Under the pieces are notes generated by a model that was not told the origin of the DNA, did not search any database, and saw only the letters and a list, made by a program, of their open reading frames with translations. Made by a program: the position numbers and the translations under genes. Of a DNA stretch of 64,000 nt, positions 34,126-46,025 are shown piece by piece; positions within the stretch are counted from its first letter, which is position 1, and each line of letters opens with the position of its first letter. Source of the stretch: Neolentinus lepideus HHB14362 ss-1 (lineage: Eukaryota; Basidiomycota; Agaricomycetes; Gloeophyllales; Gloeophyllaceae); NCBI GenBank assembly GCA_001632425.1, contig KV425586.1:1-64000 (forward strand), read 5' to 3'.

Positions 34126-35369
34126 ATGAGCACCGAAACCACTATTTCAATCACTGAGGACCACGCCATCGTTGCACCAAAGCCCAAGAAACAAAAGAAG
34201 CTAAAACCAGCTAGAAAGCAGGTCAAGCCAGGCCAGGTTGAGAAGAAAGAGGCGCCGCAGACGGGGCAGGTCTACAACATCTGGTACAACAAATGGGCGG
34301 GAGGTGACAGGGAAGATAACTATTCCAAGTGTGTATCAACTGCTCCGGTATTATTCTACGACTGCTGACACTTCCTTAGCAAAACAAAATCCCAGACGCG
34401 CTGCAATATCCGTAAAGATGCGGGGCTCACCCGGGCCAATACCACAGGGATGAAGTATTACTGCCTCTTCTTCTCGCGCGGGTGCTGCCCATATGGATGG
34501 GAATGCGAGTACTTGCACATGCTGCCCGACGAATCCACGGAACTGCCAGACAACTCGAAAGACGTGTTCGCGCGCGATAAGTTCGCCGACTATCGTGACG
34601 ACATGGGTGGTGTGGGCAGTTTCCAGCGACAGAACCGGACACTGTATATTGGACGGATCAAGGAAACTGGTACGGGCGTGGAAACGGAGGAGGTCGTGAA
34701 GCGGCATTTCAAAGAGTGGGGCGAGATCGAGAAGAGTGCGTGTCACCATCCCTACTACTGTCGCGCTGATTATTGACATCTTCCTCGTCAGTTCGAGTGC
34801 TTCAATATCGCTCGGTCGCCTTTGTCACGTACGTCTCGGAGCAGAGTGCGCAGTTCGCCAAGGAAGCGATGGCGTGCCAGTCGCTCGACAACGACGAGAT
34901 CCTCAACGTGCGGTGGGCGACGGAGGACCCGAACCCGACGTCAAAGGTTGCGGAGAAGCGGCGGCTTGAAGAGATTGGGCAGAAGACGATACAGGAGAAG
35001 ATGGACCCGCGGATTGTGGATGCGATGAGGGCGATGCGGGCGCTGGAGGACGGAGATGTGTTGGGTGATGAGGCTGGGGAAGAGGAACGGGATACGAAAA
35101 GGCGGAGATTGGAAGGTGAGGACGAAGGAGAATATAGCGACGTGGATTATGAACAGGAGGCAGCGCTCCTGCAGGCAGAGGCGGAAGCGGAGGCGCAACA
35201 ACAACAGCAGGCATCTGGGCTACTCAGCTCGGACACTTTGGAGTCGTTGAAGTACTTCGCGCAGATACAGAAGCAAAACGGTGTTGCAAGGACCGCGGCA
35301 TCAAAGCCTTCCCTTGCTTCGGCACCAGCTGGACTAGGTTTAGGAGACTACGCTAGTGACGACGAGTAG
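34126..35369 (+). CDS. CWC2: pre-mRNA splicing factor Cwc2
   Basis: Three exons (34126-34328, 34380-34735, 34792-35369) give 378 residues. The N-terminal Torus domain contains a CCCH finger (CPYGWECEYLH preceded by YYCLFFSRGC), with conserved YNIWYNKWAGGD before it. It is followed by an RRM with RNP2-like TLYIGRI and RNP1-like RSVAFVTYV. Cwc2 belongs to the NTC-related complex and contacts U6 snRNA and the pre-mRNA at the spliceosome centre. The C terminus is charged, with an acidic/glutamine-rich stretch and a final GLGDYASDDE. An ATG at 34078 in the same frame would add 16 residues; 34126 was chosen because it starts MSTETT, like related proteins. Confidence 0.95.
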
Positions 35370-35544
35370 GAGATATCTGGTGTTGTATCATACTGCTATT
35401 ATTCATTTCGCAATTGACGATTATGCTTTCGCAATCCCAGAGTCGACGGCATGGGACCATGGACCGTCTACGTCCACTTAGCATAGTCAATCCGTGGATC
35501 ATGACATACATCCTACTCGTTAGTGTCGCTCTCCGATGTCTGTA

Positions 35545-37005
35545 TCACGCCTCCTCACCACCCCCGCTGCCCTCTGCCTCGTGCTCATCCTCGCCCTTTT
35601 CGTCCCCTTCATCAGGGTGCAGTCCGAGCTCGCGCAGGCGTCTCTCCTCGTCCGCCAGATCCTCCTCCTCCTTCTGCTTTCTGTACTGTTCCAGATCCCA
35701 GTCATCGTCTTCGTCGTCATCTTCGTCTTCAAACCATTCGGGGTTGTATTGGAACTACGTTGATCGCAATGACAAATCAGATAGGTTGGTAAGGGCGCAA
35801 AGAGCACGGTGCGCACCAAATCTCGTCCACTCATGCCGTTACTCTTCCCTGCAGCAGCCGTGGCGTCTTTCGCCTTCCTCAGCGCATCGTCCTCTGCCTG
35901 CTTCTTATCCATCCGCGTCCGCTTCCACTTCGCGAACGTCTCCGGTGTGACTGGTGTCAGACTGCTCCCCAGTTTGTGCCGCTATATGGTGTCATGTTGC
36001 GATTAGATACAGTCGCACAGCGAAGTTGGTGCACGGAACGCACCTCAACTTCCAGGAACTCTTCCAGACTAATCTCTGCTGCCTTCGCTGCGTCATCCTC
36101 GCGCTTTTTCTGTGACTTGAGGACGAAGCCTGGCGGTAGCGCGTGCCGGTATTGGCAGTTCTCACCGCCATTAGGGCACTCCCAGAACCAGCCGAATCTA
36201 AGTAGTCTTAGTAAACCAGCGTCATTGATATGCATGCAAACTACTTACTTTCCAGATTCGATCGCTTCGATGAAGTATTTACAGACTTTCTGTGGATGAC
36301 ATGGGTGAGAAGAGGGGAGGGAAGGAGAGGAGAGGAGCCTACGTCTGTTATTGTCCGCGGATTACCTTGCTTTGAGAGTACGACGTTCCGTAGCTTCTCC
36401 TCATCCCACTTGTCCATCGTATCTGCGTTTCAGGTCTGTGAACAGCTGTACACGCAGTCACTAGCTTAATCCGCACCTGTCATCTTGTCCTCCCGCGTAT
36501 CCGCGTAGATATTCCTCTTTTCTACTTTCCTTTCCACATCTAGGTTATGGCTGAATTTGCACTTATTCCCCTTCTCGCAGTTCCCGGCCTTGAAGAACAC
36601 GCACAGTACCGTCTTCGGGTCGACGCCGAACGGCACCTTCTGTGTCTGCACGGGCTTTAACAGCGCCGCCTCTTCTTTCTTCTTCTTCTCCGCCTCGAAT
36701 TTTTCCTTCTCCCTCAGAGCTCTCTCCTTCTCCTTGTCGAGCTGGGCGCGAGACTTGCCCGCCTGGGCTTGCTGCGCCTGGATTTGGGCAACTTGTCTCT
36801 GGACCTTGGCAGATTTGTTTTTCTGTGACTCTCATTAGACGTGTTCTTCATCCATCTATCGACGGCATTTTCGCACATTTTTCATACCAAAGGTCTGGCA
36901 TTCTCTTGTCAGTGAAATTCTACCGATTATTCCGTATAATTCGCGCACCTTGTCCTCCTTGGGCTTGGAGGAGCTCGCTTGGGGCTGCTGTTTCTTGGGA
37001 GGCAT
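35545..37005 (-). CDS. TMA46: DRG-family regulatory protein, Tma46/ZC3H15-like CCCH zinc-finger protein
   Basis: Eight exons (37005-36949, 36894-36877, 36822-36477, 36422-36343, 36289-36249, 36197-36044, 35981-35817, 35754-35545) join to 356 residues. The start is MPPKKQQPQ; the 18 nt second exon encodes TFGMKN. Two CCCH fingers are seen: [19 protein letters not shown] and [12 protein letters not shown], the second preceded by CKYF and followed by LPPGFVL. The DFRP domain follows, with the conserved [11 protein letters not shown] and an acidic tail. Tma46 binds the GTPase Rbg1 and ribosomes and helps translation through difficult stretches. It is convergent with CWC2, with 175 bp between the stop codons. 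Confidence 0.94.
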
Positions 37006-37720
37006 CCTGGATCGTTTGTAGACGTAGTGAAGATCGCGGACAGTAGTAGAGCCCGGGACAAGATCTCAAAGGATGGGAGAAGTGGACACTGCAGACTTGA
37101 GGCAACGATCTTAAGTAAACTGCTGCTTTCCGGTGCCATCATTTCTCAATTTGGTAATAGAGGCACGTGGAAATGTGGCTGAAAATTCGAAGTTGGAGAA
37201 CTCGGTGAAATTTAACACCCCAAGCCTGCACCTCCAACAAGTAGGCAGTACCTTAGTCCAACCAATGCTACCGCAGAGGTTCATACCTTCGTAAGCTATA
37301 AATTTACTTAGCTCCTGATAGCACTTGTCACAGTTGCGCCCATCGTAAGTCCTGGGCGCAATTCACGCCTCATACCTATGATATCTCCACACCCGCGTAA
37401 GAGCCCTAGAGGGGTCAAGGTAAACAATGACAAAGGATCCAATTACAAAAGAGGACTCGCGTACTACTAAAGATATCCATGATTGACTGCGCAGGCTCAA
37501 TAAATCCGTCACTGAAGGTGAATCCACCCACTAGAAGCAGCCCGAGTGGAGAAGCTTGCGTAGCCGGGTCCTAGATCAGCCAACTACATCGAAGGGAAAT
37601 AAATACGGAATATATACACGCTAACACATGCCAATACATTGAAGGTAAGATGAAAACCTGATAAAATGTCTAAAGGGTGGCAATACGACCGCACCAAAAA
37701 ATTCAAGCAGAATGCCATGT
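37006..37720. other. intergenic stretch
   Basis: Promoter of TMA46 on one side and 3' flank of the DUF6534 gene on the other; no further feature was recognised. Confidence 0.4.
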
Positions 37721-39599
37721 CTAAACCGCATTGAGGCCCAATCCACTTCTCGATCGGATGAGGCTTGATGGGTTCGTAAATATCTTTTGCCACCGCTGCT
37801 TAGAGGAGGGCATCAGAAAGGGCTCCTTTGCCAGGTCTCTGAGAAGGCCTCTTGCGTTCAGGCTGCCCAAGGAGATCTAGCTCAGCACGAGAGGGTTGGA
37901 CCGAGAATTAAGAGCCTACCCAGTGAGCACCGTGTTCACATGAACTACAAGAAGATGTCAACATTGACCTAAATTCTAAGAAGACAAATACCCACGTTTG
38001 CCATACACATAGTATATACCGACGTAAGACAAACTCGAAGGCTTCACGATCAACTACACCATGCACGTAAGGTCATGTCAGCCAATGAGACATATTAACG
38101 TACCGCGACGAGGTAACCCGCAGTGGCGACACTAAAGATAACACATTAAATCGTCGAACATCAGGTTGTGGGTCAGAATACTTGCCTTGTGACAATGCCC
38201 GTGATCAATGTGAAGTCCGCAATGACTCGCATGAATGAACTGCGGATAAGCGACACAGATGACGAACATATTAGGGAATAGAAGACGTGAAATACATACC
38301 CCTTCCACATCTCACCGGATCGAGTCTTCAAGAGCATGTACATGGATACTGCAATACTAATGTCGGTCGATGTTCGGCAAGCAGCGACGACGACGGGTAT
38401 CCACTGAGTGAGGAATCAGCGTGAGTCAAGCTAGAACTACAGAAGCACCGCGCGTGCAGTACCTCGAGTTTGTAGGCGTCCTGGAAGGCAGGCAATTTGT
38501 AGCTATGGTATGTTTGGTCTGTATGTTAGGAATCTCAGCAGTAGCCAGGAGTGGAAGGAGACTACCATTTCCAGACATACGCTGTAAGAAGGCAGTCAAT
38601 ATGCGAGGCTCCGCGGAAGTAGTCGCTGACTCACCCACCGCCAGCCCTTATCGGATAATTAGAAAATGTTCGTAAGTAATGCACCTCAACTGTTGAAGAA
38701 AGAAATATACCAGTACCGGAGATAATAGGGAGAGTCTAGAGACAATCGAGAAAATATATTAGACGACTAGGAGCATCCAATCGGCAACTTACAAACAGAT
38801 ACGTGCTCCTCTTGTGCTCGGACACTAACTCGCCGATTAGTTCATGTGGTGTTGAAAGGAATGAGCCTTACCGATCCAAATTCTTCTAACGAAGATCCTG
38901 CTACAGAGGTCAGATACAATTAAAGAGGGCATTCTGCCCTTGCGGACCATTGTACAATCACGACCGCTATTTCCTGTCAAATGCCTACTGAATTATGAGA
39001 TAGACAGATCTACTCCAAAGGGCTTACAGTGGGAACAGCATGAAACTGAACAAGCTATACGTTTATCAGCGCCCAACAGGACGATGGTGCGGGCCTTACA
39101 ATGAGAGACCTGTTATAATGTTAAAAGTAAAACAGGGAATGATGGTATACGCGGGACGAACCAGTTAGCTGTGTGGAAGCAGGACGGCTTGCGTCCGCAA
39201 CGGTAAATCAGGTAGTACCACATGGTCTCCATCATGAAAGATTGTTCTACTGTATCAATCTTGGACAGAAAGGTGTAAAGTTCGCACAATTTGCAGGAGG
39301 TGCTACTCACAAACCACAAGAGTACAACCTGCGCACAATACCGGGAAGATCTTCAGCGTCAGGTCATGTATAGCATATCGCGGGCCTGCGTACCAATATC
39401 CTCATTCCCAACCTGTCTTCCCTGGAGTATTTGAGCTGATAGCATATAGCCTGCCCGCAGGTGACACCATACAGCCTACGTTCGGACAGTCAGTGCTCAT
39501 ACGACACGACGATAGTGCGCATGGAACGACTTACGCAGTCGATACTATAAAGCCTATGAACAAGGACGTAATGTTGCTGGCCGGCAGTTCATTATTCAT
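37721..39599 (-). CDS. DUF6534-type multi-pass membrane protein, paralogue 2
   Basis: The first exons are 39599-39535 (MNNELPASNITSLFIGFIV) and 39475-39394 (LYGVTCGQAICY). They are followed by an 18 nt exon (VVLLWF), then IDTVEQSFMMETMWYYLI. The last exons encode WIPVVVAACRTSTDISIAV, the block FTLITGIVTS, SSLSYVGIYYVYGK, HVNTVLTG and LNARGLLRDLA, with TAG at 37721-37723. The intron after GIVT starts GCAAGT, a GC-AG type. All conserved blocks of the family are represented; about three middle exons (38.5-39.1 kb) are not placed with certainty. Topology would be seven membrane spans. Function is unknown. It shares exon plan and strand with the gene at 17802-19605. Confidence 0.8.
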
Positions 39600-40204
39600 G
39601 ATAGGCTGAGCTGGAGTGCTTCACCGGGTGCATCTTTGATGCTCTAGACTATAAGTATAAGATGTAGATCACTTACACACGGATGTAGGTATTACAAACA
39701 CTAGTGCTGACAAGACAGGATATAACCCAGTGATAAATCGGCCCAGTGCTGTGGAAGATGAGAAATTTCATTTGGGATTAACGGCTTCACGGCATAGATC
39801 ATCGCAATGATACTTGATCATAATACCGCGACTGATATACAACCAAGACTGTCCAGACATGCTCATGATCAAAAAATCATGGCATTGCATGATGCATCTG
39901 TAACCACGGGCAGAATGAAAGCAACGCCTCGCCTCGGGAGCTTCAAAAATACACTGAGCGCTTGTTAGAAAAGTCTTTACGTTTACCTCAATGATCGCAG
40001 AGTGGGTAAAGTCACTGTGTGGTGGCTGATCGCAAAACAAGACAAACTGAGCCAGAAAATGTACCTTTTCCGACATTACTGACATAAGATTGTCACGTGA
40101 TCGTGTTCAAAATACACGTGCCGAAAAGCTGCCGTCTATTAACTGCCACCAGACGCGCTGCTCTCCTCATTCCTGCCATATTGGTCCTCCTCTCTACGAC
40201 TATC
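39600..40204. other. divergent intergenic stretch
   Basis: Holds the promoters of the DUF6534 gene and of the disordered protein gene. The frame of the latter stays open upstream to an ATG at 40097, which is less likely to be used. Confidence 0.4.
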
Positions 40205-42584
40205 ATGAATGCGCCACGACAAAGTCTTCTTAGCATGTTTGACCCTCTCAACTCTCTGAAGTCGCCAGCGCACAACTCGCCATTGCATGAGTCGAACAAG
40301 GAGAACGAGGAGCACGGTCAAGAGCAACTCACTCTCACTGCTTTCTTTAACAAAACATCTATGAAAGAGGTGATTGAAAAAGTACCATCTTTGTGGGAGT
40401 ATAGTGGAAAGCTGGTGGATGTGGGAGACGTCAGTGTTGTTCAAGAGCGAGTGAACGTCGTGGATTGTGATGTCCAGGAAGACAGCGTCGGGGCTGAGCC
40501 ACCTGTGGTAGATCAGGTTGACTCAGAAGCAGACAACTCAGATGTTTTGGCCAGTATTCAAACAACACCTGCGGAAGAAGTAACGACCAAACCTCGACAG
40601 TCTTTGGCAGACATTGTCATTACGGACTTGTCTGTCCGTCCGAGTCTGGCCTCGGAGTACTCTTACAAGACCCCAACAGCTTCCTCCTTCCAGATACCGA
40701 TTCTGCAAACTATCTTCGATGCTCCCGCCTCTGGACCAGTTAGTCTCGAGCTCACCGAACTCGATGATCAGCGAGACCTTTCCTCCTCCGACCTAAACCC
40801 TATCCAGCCTACCATAAGCGTCTCTGAGTGTCACAGAGAAAGAAATATGTCTGCTTCATCGTTTGAATCGTCTACGGCATGTCTTATCCCTTCGACCACT
40901 TCCACTCTCCTAGTCAATGCCTCCCTTTCCTCCATCCCGCCATCCGTCAGTACCTCCTCCACAAACTCCAGCCTGTATCTCGCCCATCAGCACCCAGCAT
41001 CCCAGTCTCGCCGGAGAAATGCTGCGATAACCTGTTCATCGAAGGCCCGCAACTCTCTCGATCTTCATACCTCTTTCAACATACATCTCCAAGCAGAATC
41101 GTCGTTCGACCTACTTAAAGATAGGATCTCATTCCTGGGTGATACATCGAGAGAAGAGGACCTTGATATTGAAGAGGAAGAGAAGGCTATGGAGGCCATC
41201 GTAGCTGAGAAGCGACACTCGGATTCGGATGATACAGGGGAGATGCCCGAGCGCGCGACCGATGTCGTTGCGCAGCCAGAGAAGTCCGTAGCTGGTATGT
41301 CGAATTAAGATGGACTTAAAGGCCGTGTAGCACTAATATATCAGCTGTAGATGATGATCTTCCTGCGCCAGCGATTCCCCAGGGTCTAGGAAGGTTCTCG
41401 GTCAATACCAGTGAGTTCTTCGTATGTTTCCGACTCCAAGTACTGATGATGTTATTGTTTAGCGCCCGAAACTAACAACGTATCAGCGGCTTCGAATGCT
41501 CAGGAATCCAGTGAGCTATACATTTCCTTCCAATATCCTCATTGTCAATTAAGTGTTGCATACTATAAGATCCCTTGCCGAGTGCAAGAGGCAGCAAGAA
41601 GCGCCGGTCGTTGTCGAATGTGTCCTCTCCGTTAATCAAGGAACAGATTTCATGTGCAGAGAGTGGGTTTATCGTTTACTCCCTCATAAACACTAACCAA
41701 TCCAACAAGTATTCTCGACAGAAACGGAAGAATATGGCACCCCTGTGCCTCAGACCAAGGCCCGGCGACTGTCCGCAGCTGGTACTCGGAGCCCATCAAC
41801 ATCTGCGCCTTTGAGGCCTGTTCCCGCGTTGCGCATCATCAAGCGTGCAGCGACAGGAAAAGAGCAAGGCCACATAAAAACCGACTCTATGATCTCTGTA
41901 TCTGTTGATCGACGTAGCCCAGACTCCGAGGTTGCAGAGCCATCAGCGAAACCTGCCGCTCCCGTTCTCCAAATCACCCGTAAACCATCCATAATCACTC
42001 ACCCGGCACCTGTTCTCGGTAAAGCCGATGCGAAAGCCAACACCATGACTGTTGACAGACGAAGCCCAGACTCAGATGCCACAGTGGGTTTAGCCAAAAC
42101 GCGGCTCGCCCGGCGACCATCAGTGGCAGCTTCCGCAGCACCTGCGCCGCCAAAGATAGTGGTGAAGGGTGTCCAGCGGCCAGCACCAGGCTCCAAATTC
42201 ACTCTTGCTTCCGGTAACAAGCAGAGTGCCGCTACCACTGCCGGCGTCACCACTCAATCTGCTGGAAATAAGGGTATGACTAGGTCCGTCACCGGGCCTG
42301 CACGTATCACAGGCGTTCAGCGCCCTCCGGTCCCTGCCGTCGCTGCTTCGAAGAGAAGAATCTCACCGGAGATACCGTCAGTCGCGCCTTGCTCATCATC
42401 GCAGCTGCACAGGAAACCTTCTGCTGTATCGAGATTGCGCGCGCCGTCACAGTCCATGCAGAAGTTGCCAGGGGCCATGGTGGAAGGTGGTATCACGAAG
42501 CTGCCATTGCCGAAGAGTGTGTCGATGGCATCGAAGCTTCCAAGTTTTGGGGGGAAGACTAAGATCGCAACGCGTACATCATAG
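40205..42584 (+). CDS. large disordered protein with a KEN box, unknown function
   Basis: Five exons (40205-41294, 41345-41410, 41463-41510, 41570-41662, 41710-42584) join to 723 residues in consistent phase. The protein is rich in Ser, Thr, Pro and Ala with few hydrophobic runs, so mostly disordered. Near the N terminus are RQSLLSMFDPL and a KEN motif in SNKENEEH; further on is RQSLADIV, which fits the RxxL destruction-box pattern. These motifs suggest degradation through the APC/C and a cell-cycle role; this is inference. The C-terminal third is basic, with the internal repeat VDRRSPDS twice (near 41910 and 42055) and many SP/TP sites. No named domain was recognised. Confidence 0.75.
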
Positions 42585-42843
42585 TGGGGTGATGTGGATG
42601 CGTTATTTCTGTCACATTGTCTGAGTCATACATAGTTCAAGTTTTTGTCACAGTATATCAATACCAAGTTTCCCCGGTCGTAATACATAGCATACAGTAT
42701 ATATCTTGCACACACTTTTGCATCAAGTACTGTTGGACCCTGTCTCACCGGTCATGATATCATCTTCCTCGGGGCTGTCGGTGACTACGGATGATTTAAC
42801 AAGTCATAATTTATCGGCAGATTGTGTATAGAAATAGAAACAT

Positions 42844-43829
42844 CTAGGCACTAGGTGTTGCACCGTTTCCCTGGGAGGACAATGGTGCCCTCTTTTCAGC
42901 AGCAGCCTTTGCCTCACTCAATGGCTTCGGCCACTTCGCCTCCGGCGGATCCCACAAGCCTAGCTCCCTCTTCATCTCATCGACGTCCTGTTCCCACCGC
43001 TTCTCCCAGTACACGGTAATCAAACTGCTTGCGCTGCTCCCACACTTGAGTGCCCAGGGTACATACTCGGCGAAGAGCCGTTGCCGCTGCGGCCACGACA
43101 GGCGCAGGTGTCCAAAGGCAGCGGAGATGCCCGCAACGGGCAGTCCGAGGTTGACGAACTCGAAGAACTTGAGCGCGAGCTCGGAGGAGACGTTCACAGG
43201 GAGATTACAGATACAATGATAGAAGTCGTGGCACTCTCGGTATCGCTGCATGACGTACGCAAGCTCTGGGTCGTCAATGTAGTGTACCTGGATGATGAGG
43301 GCTCAGTAATTCCTCGATTGCTTGTCACCCGAGCAGCACAGCGCTCACCGGTTCACGAGTATCGGGTGTCACGCCACATCGCTCGAGCCAAGTGACGTAG
43401 GCCTGACCAAACGTACCTTCTGGTAAGCGAGCGAGAGCGTTCATATCCACGGTCTGAGAGTTCACTCGGGGTCTATCCTTGAGGATTTGTCGTCCTTCTG
43501 CGCTTTCGAGCATCAGATCTCTCAGGCGAGGTAATGCCGGTCCAGCGGTAGTCTCTCCAAGGGCTGCAATCATATCTGAAGCAGAGATACAGCTCGTAAC
43601 TCTCATCTTCATAACATTACACGTTCTACATACCGCCTCTTCGAGGGTCGGCGAGGGACATGACAGCAGAACCAACAGCGAGGAAAGCATTCTCAAAGAA
43701 GTTCAGAGGGATATGCCCATCGTAAGCTGGTTTTGAGGTGACAGTGCGCCGTGTAGCAACATTGACGACAGGTAGCAAGTTTGTCTTGCGGCAAGACGTG
43801 CGTGGAATTCCGGTCAGGAATCTGTTCAT
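42844..43829 (-). CDS. COQ4: ubiquinone biosynthesis protein Coq4, mitochondrial
   Basis: Three exons (43829-43634, 43575-43349, 43287-42844) join to 288 residues. An arginine-rich N terminus predicts a mitochondrial presequence, then AYDGHIPLNFFENAFLAVGSA begins the family core. The metal site HDFYHCICNLPV, followed by a Glu in the SSELALKFFE segment, matches the HDxxH...E signature of Coq4. Coq4 organises the coenzyme Q complex at the matrix face of the inner membrane and has been linked to C1 decarboxylation and hydroxylation of the ring precursor. The open frame upstream to 43901 lacks an ATG, which fixes the start at 43829. Confidence 0.96.
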
Positions 43830-44176
43830 GTTGTGTCGGGAAGAAAGAGGCGTGAGAATACGGAGGGTTTCGGACAGACTTGGCAACTTGACTTCAGCCA
43901 CAATATAGAACGTATTCGGTGTTCTTGGACAGGGTGCTTATCTGAAGCACCATCCACTGATTAGGAAGTCTCGGATTATCCTGAGTGCCACGACGGGCTT
44001 AGGACAAGAGTGACGTCTACCAAGCACTTGTGCTTTGAGCTTTGGCACCGGGAGAGGCTCAGTCCGGGACATCAGCGACAATGAGCCACCCAGACAGGTT
44101 GCAGCTCTGCCTATTGCCCCAATAAAGGTATGTGCATCTGCTCTGTTGATAGAGAGGTTTAGATTGTACCACCGTC
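43830..44176. other. divergent intergenic stretch
   Basis: Promoter region of COQ4 and of the zinc-finger gene. A frame starting at 44035 with a GTATGT donor could be an alternative first exon of the latter. Confidence 0.35.
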
Positions 44177-45016
44177 ATGGCCACCAACGACATGTCTACG
44201 CTCTCATCATGTTCACCAGGAGCGACTCAGCGCGCATCGTCGACGTACTATTCCTCTGCAGCCGAGAGAGGAAGGGAGCGGTACGGCATCGTCCTGTATC
44301 CCGCTGTTCAGGTGGCATCGAGTTCCAGACTGCCGCCACACAATGCCTCCTTAGCTGAAGCCACAAATGATATTCGCAAGACACATGGACGTCGTCGCCA
44401 TGAATCATCAAGGGACTTGAGTGTGTCGAGTACCTGCCAAGTGATCTCAAGAAGTGAGGTACGATGGAGACGGCGTGATTCTTGGGATGCTTCAACTTCT
44501 GGCAGTTCCACTGGAGTAACCGTTGACCGCGGGAGTCCAAGGCCATCCCGGAGGCGTTCCGTTAAGAAAGAATTAACACGCGCAGTGCGTCTCATGTCGA
44601 CTCATTATGAGAAATATTGACTCACGTCAGATGGGTGCAGTTGGCTCAAGCCGAGTGGATGGCGGCTGAACCAGGCCAAAGACCGTATAACTTGCGATGT
44701 CGACGAACGGGTTGTAATGCCGTCTTAGAAGACAAGCCCTCCCTGGTTCGACATCTCCACATTCATGACGTTGGGGATGAAGTTGACGTGAGGTGGGTTA
44801 TAGCCACAGTTGTTCTCACTTCCTTCTAACATATTGCAGAGACTCTCGCAAACCCCCAAGCTCTCGGTTTCGGAAATGTACTGGTCGCTGCAGGACATTT
44901 CGAGGTACGTAATACTTCATATACAATGTATCAGTAACTGGATAGACATGTTTTCTCCAGATAATACACTTCTCGCCATCTCCAAAGCGATCAGGACGAT
45001 TTGCTCGAAGCTGTAG
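44177..45016 (+). CDS. probable small C2H2 zinc-finger protein
   Basis: The supported 3' exons are one ending at 44792, then 44840-44904 and 44961-45016, all in phase and ending at TAG. The first holds a C2H2 finger, YNLRCRRTGCNAVLEDKPSL followed by VRHLHIH (C-x4-C-x12-H-x3-H); the second holds KCTGRC and FRDNTLL, which look like a broken second finger. The 5' part is uncertain. The Ser/Arg-rich frame from ATG at 44177 may be the N terminus, but the joining splice could not be fixed. It is likely a DNA-binding regulator, and the boundaries are provisional. Confidence 0.45.
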
Positions 45017-46025
45017 CTGAAATGACGTATGGCTTTATTCTTAGCTACGTTGGCATCGCTCCTCTTCATTTGATTTCAATGCATCCTAACATATGCATGT
45101 ATAATTAGACGCTTGCGTTCAGCGTCTGTGTTACTTCCAAGCACTCTTGACATAAATAATTCCGCGAAGCTGCTGATATCATTACCAAAGTTGTCGGAAG
45201 TGTCACGTAGACTGATGCAATTTGTCTCCGTCATCTTCGTCATTGTATTCTTGCCAGTTTTCGTTACCTCCGTTTCCAATACGCGATTCTAGAGCAGACA
45301 TATCCAAGCTGGTATAGGAGCGCTTACCGCGATGCATGAGGGATAACAGTCCCAGGCTAGAGTCACGCTATGACTTCGTTATCCAATGAATTCCTGGGAG
45401 GAGCCCGTTCAACAGACAGAGGACGCCTAGCATCGGGTGCACGACAATATCTCGAGGGTCGATATTTGCAAGAAAGAGGCACTTACATCGAACTACCCTC
45501 AGCCGCGTAGATAGTGTGATTGAACACCCCATTTTCAAACGTCGAATGGGAGTCCTTGCTCTTCAGGTCGTGCGGTGTCAAGCACTGTAGTCTGGCCAGG
45601 ACTGTTGACCCCAATAAAACGATGATGGACATACGTGAATTGGATCGGCCACGGGTATGGTGCTATACTGACCTTCCTATAGCCGATTTCCATAATATGA
45701 AGTACCACTAATTATATGTAAATAGGCTTGTTGCTTTGAATATTTTGCTCAATATAACACCGGATACAACCTGGCTTCGATTGATGTTTATACATTCATT
45801 TGTGATTGACCACTGGCATGCGACATCCTTCTACCCTGGAACAGAGTGAATGAGAACGGAAAACATGCTGTAAAAAGCCTCCGCAGTTGCGCGCAGTCAA
45901 TAGCCGTGCGCAGTGCTGTATTCTGCTATTCAGTCGGGGGCTAAGCACCGGTGATATTTTTCCGCGCATGCTTCTCTGCAGCAAGCAAAGCTGGCCAGTA
46001 CTTGAGCGGCACTAAGGTACTGCCA
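45017..46025. other. intergenic stretch
   Basis: No gene or repeat recognised between the zinc-finger gene and the 3' end of the lipase gene. Confidence 0.4.

Noticed and set aside
35414..35950. Ser-rich plus-strand ORF after CWC2
   Set aside because: It is antisense to the acidic C-terminal exons of TMA46.
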